Shown here: piece by piece, positions 60,401 through 64,000 of the stretch
Layout: the number at the start of each line of letters is the position of its first letter
Numbering within the stretch: the stretch's first letter is position 1
Assembly: GCF_030269925.1 (NCBI RefSeq)
Contig: NC_085121.1
Span: forward strand, 11,859,501 to 11,923,500
DNA from: Bombyx mori
Lineage: Eukaryota > Arthropoda > Insecta > Lepidoptera > Bombycidae
Reading direction: 5' to 3'
DNA: 64,000 nucleotides
Translations under genes and position numbers: made by a program
Notes under the pieces: model-generated
Seen by the model: the letters and a program-made list of their open reading frames with translations, nothing else
Databases searched by the model: none
What the model was told of the DNA's origin: nothing

Positions 60401-63264
60401 CAGTAATGCGTTTCGCTTTGAAGGAAGGGGGCAGCCGTTGTACTAACTTTAGAACTTATGTCTCAAGGTAGGTGGCGGCATTTACGTTGTAGTTGTCTAT
60501 GGGCTCCGGTAACCACTTAACACCAGGTGGGCCGTGAGCTCTTTCAATTACCTAAGCTATAAAAATAAAAAGAGTATTAAATGTGATAATCAATGTTTCT
60601 TAAGCCAGAAATTGTCTTTGTCTGATAAGATGTCAAAATTAACAATTGAAAATATACCGATCATTGTCAACTTCTCGACAAACGGCGAGCATCGCTGAAC
60701 ACACAAAGCTGTATCGGTTCGAAGGCGATTCGGCGATTTGACGCGCCCATGATATCTCCATTTTTCCTGTAAAATAAACAACAATAATCTATATATTAAT
60801 ACGTGAAGCAAAAACTCTGTATCCCTTTTTACGAAAATTGCGCGGACGGAGGAGTATGAAATTTTCCACACTTATAGAGAATATAGAGAAGAAGTGCGCA
60901 ATGCTAATATTGTTTTAAAATAATGCATAAAAGATACATTAAATCAATAAAAAAACATTACACACACTACATACCATGTATTTGACGCACACACGCATGC
61001 ATATTATTTATTGTCAAACTTTTGTTCTGGACGTCTGTTGTCAAATTGAGAATATATTAAATATTGTTTGTCTTTATTAATATTTTTTTATAGTGTAGTC
61101 TTGGCGAAATTTGTGATTATAGAAGTATAAAATACAATCATAATAGTGTACAAACTTACAATTCCAATTATAGTCGAATTTCGATTACTGCGGGACCTCT
61201 AGTTTACAAAAATGCGTCTAATAAATAATTAGATAAATATAATAAATAAAATATATTTACCTTTCCGCGGATTCGTGAAGAAGTCACTCAAGAACTCAGG
61301 GTTGTATACGTAGTTTGAAGGTATTGGTTGCAGCGGGGAGTACAGGGCTTGCCTGTGAAACAAAATGGGGCATCAAGTACAACAATTACAGCTAAAACGC
61401 TTTTTATAGTTATACCTACATAATCTAATTTTGAAGTCGTCGTGGCCTAACGGATAAGACGTCCGGTGCATTCGTGTTGAGCGATGCGCCGATGTTCGAA
61501 TGTCAGACGAGTACCAATTTTTCTAATGAAATACATACTCAACAAATGTTCACGATTGGCTTCCACGGTGAAGGAATAACATCGTGTAATAAAAATGAAA
61601 GCCGCAAAATTATAATTTGCGTAATTACTGGTGGTAGGACCTCTTGTGAGTCCGCGCGGGTGGGTGCCACCACCCTGCCTCTTTCTGCCGTGAAGCAGTA
61701 ATGCGTTTCGGTTTGAAGGGTGGGGCAGCCGTTGTAACTATACTTGAGACCTTAGAACTTATATCTCAAGGTGGGTGGCGCATTTACGTCGTAAATGTCT
61801 ATGGGCTCCAGTAACCACTTAACACCAGGTGGGCTGTGAGCTCGTCCACTCATCTAGCAATAAAAAAAAATCTTACACATCTTCATAATATTATCATATC
61901 GATATTGCTTTATAAGTTTAGATATTTACGAAGAAAGAAACGTGTGCGTCTGGGGACGACCGACAGAACTTTAAACTAATCTAAGTTGAACTATTTAATA
62001 TAGAAATTGTTTAACTTGAGAAAAACTTAAGTCATTGCTTGAATTTTCTGTATATTAATAAGATAATGTAAGGCAAATTGTAACGTAATTTGAAAAAGAT
62101 ATATAAATAGTCAGGAGTTACATATGTTTTCAGTACAGCTGTCGTATGCGCGATAGAAAGAGAAGGCAGATAGACCGGCGCCGTAACGTGTTACGTAACG
62201 CAGCGGTTTACCCTCCCATAAGAAGTTATCACTTCAAAAAAACAAGTTGCTTGTTGTGAATAGGCCTTTTTACCTAAATAATAAAAATAAACTTTTTTTC
62301 TTAGATGGGTGGACGAGCTCTCAGCCCACGTGGTATTAAGTGGTTACTGGAGCCTATAGACATCTACAACGCAAATGCGCCACCCACCTTGGGATATAAG
62401 TTCTAAGGTCTCAGTATAAGTATATTAGTATGTATTGTATGTAAGTATGTATATTGGTATATAATAATAGGTATATATTTCATATTATATGTAAACGGTA
62501 TATATTTTGTTTATTGTATGTATATATTTTCTATAATGTATTAACTATAGTACACCGCAACATACCTGCTATATTTTTTTATATTTTCCAGAATTTCTAT
62601 AAATTAAACGGTTGTCTGGAAGAGATCGCTTTTAGCGATAAGACCGCCTATTGTACAAATTTATCTGTTTTTTTGATTGTTTTTTTGAATGTAAATTGTG
62701 TTTTGGTGTGCAATAAAGTGTATTCTCTCTCTCTCTTTCTATAGTTAGTTACAACGGCTGTCCTATCCTTCAAACCAAAACGCATTACTGCTTCACAGCA
62801 GAAATAGGCGGGGTGGTGGTACATACCCGTGGGGACTCACAAGAGGTCCTACCACCAGTAATAGTTCTCCAGTAAACATTCTCAGTACCGCTACCGTATG
62901 CGCGATAGAAAGAGAAGGCAGATAGACTGGCGCCGTAACGCGTTACGTAAAGCAGCGGTTTACCCTCCCATAAGAAGTTATAACTTCAAAAAACAAGTTG
63001 CTTGTTGTGAATACGCGTTCTTACCTAAATAATAAGAATAAACTATTATTATTTTACGTATGTATATTACGTACTTGATTTTCGGGTATGCGTTCGCGAA
63101 GGTGTCGGCGTGCGGCGCGTGGCACAGATGCGCGGCCGCCTTGTACAGGTCGTGAAGCAGAGCCAGCACGCAGCGCTCCGCCGAGCCGCAGTCGTCCGGG
63201 TTGCCGACCGACTTCATAAGCCGGCACAGCTGCTCGAACACAGCCGACGTTTGTTCCACGCACA
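36500..63264 (-). CDS. MED12: Mediator complex subunit 12 (kohtalo), 3' 26 exons
   Basis: Core of the CDK8 kinase module of Mediator, nuclear. Exons (minus): 63264-63075, 61352-61261, 60766-60658, 58028-57811, 57073-56891, 54892-54764, 53713-53599, 51805-51620, 51234-51147, 50468-50305, 49449-49326, 47155-47043, 45997-45844, 44567-44323, 42852-42645, 41709-41629, 41321-41182, 40339-40237, 39516-39418, 38649-38514, 37951-37842, 37753-37653, 37579-37330, 37252-36956, 36870-36793, 36706-36500. Phases close to 1305 residues. Family landmarks: CGSAERCVLALLHDLY, SNRYSFVCSAML, AEWLGALVALC, RHCFSLEDFM, RLTCHLLLRLFKT, CDRHLLAA, QAQRLLHMICYP, SVWLVAPLVAKLPPAVQG, GGMFDAIRRS, ACEPLGCLVDQKGNKITGFD and YYLEPLPLPPED. 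The last 350 residues are Met/Gly/Gln-rich with MGQ-type repeats and end QQQYQPPY. This matches the Gln-rich C terminus of MED12. The N terminus lies beyond 63264. Introns are packed with transposons. Confidence 0.95.
38230..38505 (+). mobile_element. tRNA-derived SINE distinct from Bm1
   Basis: GGTAAGTGCCATGGTCACTA and a perfect B box GGGGTTCGAATCCCGCC resemble a tRNA head. An AT-rich body follows with TAGCACGGGACCAGTTAACA, and no Bm1 body. It lies in MED12 intron 20 and is not a folded tRNA gene. Confidence 0.5.
38752..38900 (-). mobile_element. Bm1 SINE fragment (left arm of an inverted pair)
   Basis: The minus-oriented Bm1 tail half meets a plus-oriented Bm1 (38930-39138) head to head. 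Both are truncated at the junction. Confidence 0.8.
38930..39138 (+). mobile_element. Bm1 SINE fragment (right arm of an inverted pair)
   Basis: Plus-oriented Bm1 body from GTCTTGTGAGCCCGC to CACCCATCTAAGCC. It lies in MED12 intron 19. Confidence 0.8.
39215..39405 (+). mobile_element. Diverged L1Bm/BMC1-like LINE tail
   Basis: CGGCGGATCTTCTCAGTAGA and GATCCGGTGGTAGATTC match the 3' region of the LINE at 58405-59634. It is more diverged than the other copies. MED12 exon 19 begins 13 bp after the tail. Confidence 0.7.
39567..39828 (+). mobile_element. Bm1 SINE, 5'-truncated
   Basis: Body from TTACTGGTGGTAGGACC to ATCTAAGCAATAAAAAAAA, with no tRNA-like head. Confidence 0.85.
40058..40145 (-). 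mobile_element. CR1/Jockey-like LINE tail fragment
   Basis: The reverse complement of the tail at 29850-29945: GCATACGGCCCACCTGATGG followed by GCCAAGCCGCTGTCTACC. Confidence 0.6.
40633..40836 (-). mobile_element. L1Bm/BMC1-like LINE tail
   Basis: T run, then CCTACCTAAGCTGCTAGCC and, further on, GATCCGGCGAGAAACTCAGT. This is the minus-strand copy of the 3' region at 59430-59625. It lies in MED12 intron 17. Confidence 0.8.
41408..41585 (-). mobile_element. Bm1 SINE fragment, diverged
   Basis: ACCTGGTGTTAAGTGGTTAT through CAAACCGAAACGCATTACTG to CCGTGCGGACTCAC, with many substitutions and deletions. It lies in MED12 intron 16. Confidence 0.75.
42312..42638 (+). mobile_element. 5'-truncated L1Bm/BMC1-like LINE
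   Basis: Starts in the C-terminal coding part (CCTAAACATGTCATTACG, GGTACCTCAAGCACCGGTC) and continues to the tail GGTAGAAAAAAAAAC. That tail ends seven bases before MED12 exon 15 (42645). Confidence 0.8.
43512..43698 (+). mobile_element. L1Bm/BMC1-like LINE tail
   Basis: GCCCACTGAGTTTCTCGCCG to CAGCTTAGGTAGGAC, a truncated copy in the 1.5-kb MED12 intron 14. The remaining intron sequence is AT-rich with nothing else recognised. Confidence 0.8.
44070..44300 (+). mobile_element. Bm1 SINE, 5'-truncated
   Basis: Body from TTACTGGTGGTAGGACC to GAGCTCGTCCACCCATAAG, ending about 20 bp before MED12 exon 14 (44323). Confidence 0.85.
44777..45183. repeat. Long inverted repeat, about 158-bp arms and 88-bp spacer
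   Basis: The left arm 44777-44934 and right arm 45023-45183 are near-perfect reverse complements. Shared words include CTCGAGCTGAGAAGCGAGCG and CTACCCGAAAGTGGAAATAC, with only a few mismatches. The spacer looks like the middle of the local Helitron family. A Bm1 scrap (44690-44775) lies on the left. It lies in MED12 intron 13. Confidence 0.85.
45335..45474 (-). mobile_element. Helitron 5' fragment
   Basis: The reverse complement of the Helitron start (TTAATACGTGAAGCAAAAAC, CGAAAATTGCGCGGACGGAG). It abuts a second, different Helitron at 45474. Confidence 0.65.
45474..45796 (+). mobile_element. Lepidopteran non-autonomous Helitron (second family)
   Basis: Near-start TATACTAATATTACAAAGC, internal GAACTACTGGTTCGATTTGA, and end CGGAGTCGCGGGCTAAAGCTAG followed by T. 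This fits the widespread lepidopteran Helitron type. It lies in MED12 intron 13. Confidence 0.75.
46185..46530 (+). mobile_element. 5'-truncated L1Bm/BMC1-like LINE, diverged
   Basis: Starts in C-terminal coding sequence (TTTCGATAAAGCGGCACGAC, ACGAGAACCCTCTCATCGTG) and runs into the usual 3' region. It lacks part of the tail. Confidence 0.75.
47545..47700 (-). mobile_element. Degenerate Bm1 fragment
   Basis: Weak match to the Bm1 body ending GCGGCAGAAATAGGCAC and GGTGGTACCTACCCG. It lies in MED12 intron 11. Confidence 0.5.
47865..48065 (+). mobile_element. Bm1 SINE fragment
   Basis: GGAGGTCTTGTGAGTCCGCA through CAGTAATGCGTTTGGGTTCG to the tail. A Bm1 head-side scrap follows at 48085-48175, out of normal order. 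Confidence 0.75.
48170..49190 (+). mobile_element. Rearranged Gypsy-type LTR retrotransposon remnant
   Basis: 48176-48440 encodes part of an aspartic-protease domain (ADVTKPIIGVDFLGYY), directly joined to an LTR-like end with CTACCGAGCAATATAACCCG and CTCGGTGGAAGATCTTCCC. A possible primer-binding site, TGGTGACCCCGACGTGAT, follows at 48537-48554. Then comes untranslated leader-like sequence, a purine stretch CTCGGAGGGGAG, and from about 48971 a second LTR-like copy (TGATGTGGCGGGTAGCC). It has no integrase or reverse transcriptase and is inactive. It lies in MED12 intron 11. Confidence 0.65.
49500..49738 (-). mobile_element. Bm1 SINE, head missing
   Basis: Minus-oriented body from the T run at 49498 to GAGGTCCTACCACCAGTAA. 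It lies in MED12 intron 10. Confidence 0.85.
50543..50942 (-). mobile_element. About 400-bp unclassified retroposon, intact copy
   Basis: Minus-strand 5' end GGACTTTTTGGCGGGAACGC at 50942. Flanks GTGTTTCGGAAATGCTA (left) and GTTTTCGAAAATGTGCTA (right) look like a 15-18-bp diverged target duplication. Here no long A run remains. It lies in MED12 intron 9. Confidence 0.75.
51256..51550 (-). mobile_element. Bm1 SINE with internal deletion near the head
   Basis: The body is followed directly by GCCGGACGTCTTATCCATTA and GGCCACGAAGAC. The element jumps from the body to the tRNA-like A box, missing the B-box segment. It lies in MED12 intron 8. Confidence 0.85.
51806..53598. other. MED12 intron 7, no recognised element
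   Basis: AT-rich, with T and A runs at 53199-53243. No open frame or repeat family was recognised. Confidence 0.4.
53990..54120 (+). mobile_element. CR1/Jockey-like LINE tail
   Basis: GGCAGCGGCTTGGCTCTGCC, CTGGCATTGCTGACGTCCAT and AAGCTCGTCTGCCTATTTG match 29860-29950. Confidence 0.65.
54160..54463. repeat. Element built on repeated TTTGACAAAC motifs
   Basis: Ends GATCAAATTTGTTTGTCAA and TTTGACAAACAGTTTGATC form imperfect inverted repeats. Inside, TTTGACAAAC or its complement GTTTGTCAAA recurs at about 54322, 54354, 54408 and 54447, with a CAAACAAGTTTG palindrome near 54233. It is probably a MITE with subterminal repeats. It lies next to a Bm1 in MED12 intron 6. Confidence 0.55.
54464..54700 (-). 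mobile_element. Bm1 SINE, head missing
   Basis: Minus-oriented body with its T run at 54464-54471, ending CCCGTGCGGACTCATAAG. It ends about 65 bp from MED12 exon 6 (54764). Confidence 0.85.
55633..55900 (+). mobile_element. Lepidopteran non-autonomous Helitron (third type)
   Basis: Starts TCTATACTAATATATAAATC and ends GCGAAGCGGACGGGTAAATC then TAG followed by T. This follows the TC...CTRR/T rule. It contains a G run at about 55795-55807. It lies in MED12 intron 5. Confidence 0.75.
56105..56345 (+). mobile_element. Bm1 SINE, 5'-truncated
   Basis: Body from TCTGGTGGTAGGACCACTTG to ATCTAAGCAATAAATAAAAA. It lies in MED12 intron 5. Confidence 0.85.
57283..57400 (+). repeat. Three imperfect tandem copies of a CTGCGGGGCTACCGC unit
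   Basis: GGACTGCGGGGCTACCGC, GGGCTGCGGGGCTACCGC and GGACTGCGGGGCTATCGC recur about every 45-50 bp. It lies in MED12 intron 4. Function unknown. Confidence 0.65.
57430..57640 (-). mobile_element. L1Bm/BMC1-like LINE tail
   Basis: TTTCCTACCTAAGCTGATAG to GAGAAACTCAGTGGGTTG, minus copy of the 3' region. It is nearly identical to 40633-40836. Confidence 0.8.
58405..59634 (+). mobile_element. 5'-truncated L1Bm/BMC1-like LINE with partial reverse transcriptase
   Basis: Flanked by an exact 10-bp duplication GCATGCATAC (58395-58404 and 59635-59644), with an A-rich tail before the right copy. An open frame runs from the left edge to a stop at 59425, about 340 residues. It includes the RT motifs GVPQGSALSPLLFSLYIND and FADDTAIYY (catalytic FADD), then a LINE thumb region with NKVTLYKTCIRPVMTYAS. 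The endonuclease, ORF1 and RT N terminus are missing, so it is not autonomous. The frame is intact, which suggests a recent insertion. The family name is tentative. Confidence 0.85.
59713..60130 (+). mobile_element. About 400-bp unclassified retroposon, intact copy
   Basis: Starts GGACTTTTTGGCGGGAACGC and ends ATCATAAAATCCCTTAAAAA. Flanked by AGATTAAATAT and AGATTAATAT, duplicates of the Helitron target. This is the plus-strand reference copy. Confidence 0.8.
60335..60560 (+). mobile_element. Bm1 SINE, 5'-truncated and diverged
   Basis: Body from CACTGGCGTTAGGACGTC to GCCGTGAGCTCTTTCAATTA, ending about 100 bp from MED12 exon 3. Confidence 0.8.
60788..61202 (+). mobile_element. Non-autonomous Helitron, best intact copy
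   Basis: Starts TCTATATATTAATACGTG and ends TAGTCGAATTTCGATTA, then CTGCGGGACCTCTAG followed by T. It lies in MED12 intron 2, its 5' end about 20 bp from exon 3 (60766). Confidence 0.85.
61433..61871 (+). mobile_element. Bm1 SINE, full length
   Basis: tRNA-like head GTCGTCGTGGCCTAACGGAT, a B box altered to GATGTTCGAATG, full body, and an A tail at 61862-61870. It lies in MED12 intron 1 as numbered here. Confidence 0.9.
62131..62292. repeat. Direct repeat, left copy (about 160 bp)
   Basis: GCGCGATAGAAAGAGAAGGC through GGTTTACCCTCCCATAAGAA to CTAAATAATAAAAATAAAC. It is repeated at 62883-63043 with about 90% identity by eye. Confidence 0.85.
62293..62870 (-). mobile_element. Bm1 SINE split by a LINE tail
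   Basis: Minus-oriented Bm1 segments 62293-62415 and 62746-62870 are consecutive in the element. Confidence 0.8.
62416..62745 (+). mobile_element. LINE 3' tail inside a Bm1
   Basis: CTGGAAGAGATCGCTTTTAG, CGATAAGACCGCCTATTGTA and GGTGTGCAATAAAGTGTATT form a common lepidopteran LINE end. It is preceded by an AT-rich stretch and followed by a CT run. Confidence 0.55.
62883..63043. repeat. Direct repeat, right copy (about 160 bp)
   Basis: Matches 62131-62292. It ends about 30 bp from MED12 exon 1 as numbered here (63075). Confidence 0.85.
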
Positions 63265-63402
63265 CTGGATTTAAACGAATCACGATTTAACGATATTCAT
63301 GCAAAACGTTCGTTTGGATACTGCAACACAGATGTGTATATATGTTGTGCCGTCTATAGAAAAAAAAGTTCTAAGCCCGCATATAAAATAAAATGAATTA
63401 GA

Positions 63403-64000
63403 GTGGCGGGTAGCCGTCATAAAACATTCAATCAGTAAGTATATACAGTTGGCAAAACGAATACGAATGGTAAACAGTCGACGTCGCCCTAAACATGTCA
63501 TCAGTAATCCTCCCAATCCACTAACGGTGCTTTTAGGTACCTCAAGCACCGGTCATCGTTCTCGTCGAATCCGTCGCTTGCGACAAAGGGCTCGACGAGT
63601 AAATTAACCCACAGACACAGCCCACTGAGTTTCTCGCCGGATCTTCTCAGTGGGTCGCGTTTACGATCCGGTGGTAGACTCTGCGAAGCACTGCTCTTGC
63701 TAGGGTTCGTGTTAGCAACACTTTCGGCTTTAGCCCCGAGAGCTGATCTACACGCTGGGGTAAAGCTGAAATAGCCTCTCAAGGCTATCAGAATAGGTAG
63801 GAAAAAAAAAATCATACAACCCAAGATATTTGACTGATGCCTGAATCTCGATTACGACATTTTCAAGGTAAGTTTGCATATAAACAAGTTCTGAATAACA
63901 ACATTCTTAGTTCAACAGTAGGTCTACCGAGCAACATCACCTGCTCGGTGGAAGCTCTTCCCTTCGTCGTTATTTCTACTAAAGCTTGTATTTCCTTATC
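63403..64000 (+). mobile_element. LTR of the Gypsy-type element, interrupted by a LINE
   Basis: 63403-63432 (GTGGCGGGTAGCCGTC) and 63813-64000 (GATGCCTGAATCTCGATTAC, GCTCGGTGGAAG) match the LTR-like sequence at 48971-49180. The LINE between them is flanked by TCATAAAAC and TCATACAAC. The element is cut by the window end. Confidence 0.65.
63433..63812 (+). mobile_element. 5'-truncated L1Bm/BMC1-like LINE
   Basis: Starts at ATCAGTAAGTATATACAGTT in C-terminal coding sequence, has an internal deletion, and runs to the tail CAGAATAGGTAGGAAAAAAA. Confidence 0.8.

Noticed and set aside
62454..62744. 96-codon hydrophobic plus-strand frame
   Set aside because: Lies in an AT-rich LINE tail inserted in a Bm1. 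Composition explains the frame.
1..64000. CRISPR array, prokaryotic operon or phage-defence system
   Set aside because: The window is intron-rich insect DNA. The repeats are transposons, with no regular repeat-spacer pattern.

Overview
The window is lepidopteran nuclear DNA, almost certainly silkworm (Bombyx mori or a very close relative). The evidence is many copies of the tRNA-derived Bm1 SINE, tails of a LINE that resembles L1Bm/BMC1, Lepidoptera-type Helitrons, and insect-type split genes with GT-AG introns. Every exon boundary below was placed by hand from splice sites, reading phase and remembered family similarity. No search was run.

Six protein-coding genes are supported. (1) 1095-12012 (+): C-terminal 14 exons of a Gap1/RASA3-type Ras GTPase-activating protein, 5' end outside the window. 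(2) 18162-19933 (+): a 377-residue RGG/RS-rich protein with an N-terminal UAP56-binding motif, probably an mRNA-export adaptor of the UIF/FYTTD1 kind. (3) 21906-22832 (-): a 173-residue secreted CULT-domain (cereblon-like) protein. (4) 25326-27476 (+): an intronless 716-residue PLEKHM1-like RUN plus Rubicon-homology protein. (5) 28231-33949 (-): the complete mitochondrial replicative helicase Twinkle, 10 exons, 663 residues. (6) 36500-63264 (-): the C-terminal 26 exons of Mediator subunit MED12 (kohtalo), at least 1305 residues, 5' end outside the window. These genes act in unrelated processes (Ras signalling, RNA export, endolysosome/autophagy traffic, mtDNA replication, transcription), so this is an ordinary eukaryotic neighbourhood and not an operon. 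Genes 2 and 3 converge, 3 and 4 diverge, 4 and 5 converge.

The rest is mostly mobile DNA. Besides about twenty Bm1 copies there are short inverted-repeat elements with readable target duplications: a 276-bp pair with 4-bp duplications, a piggyBac-like TTAA element, hAT-like elements with 8-bp duplications, Harbinger-like elements with 3-bp duplications and a pair with 48-bp inverted repeats. There are also non-autonomous Helitrons, 5'-truncated LINEs, a rearranged LTR retrotransposon, and a roughly 400-bp retroposon family with a constant 5' end that I could not name. Several are nested. The clearest stack is 14991-17941, where five insertions can be ordered in time. No tRNA, rRNA, CRISPR array or bacterial-type system was seen.
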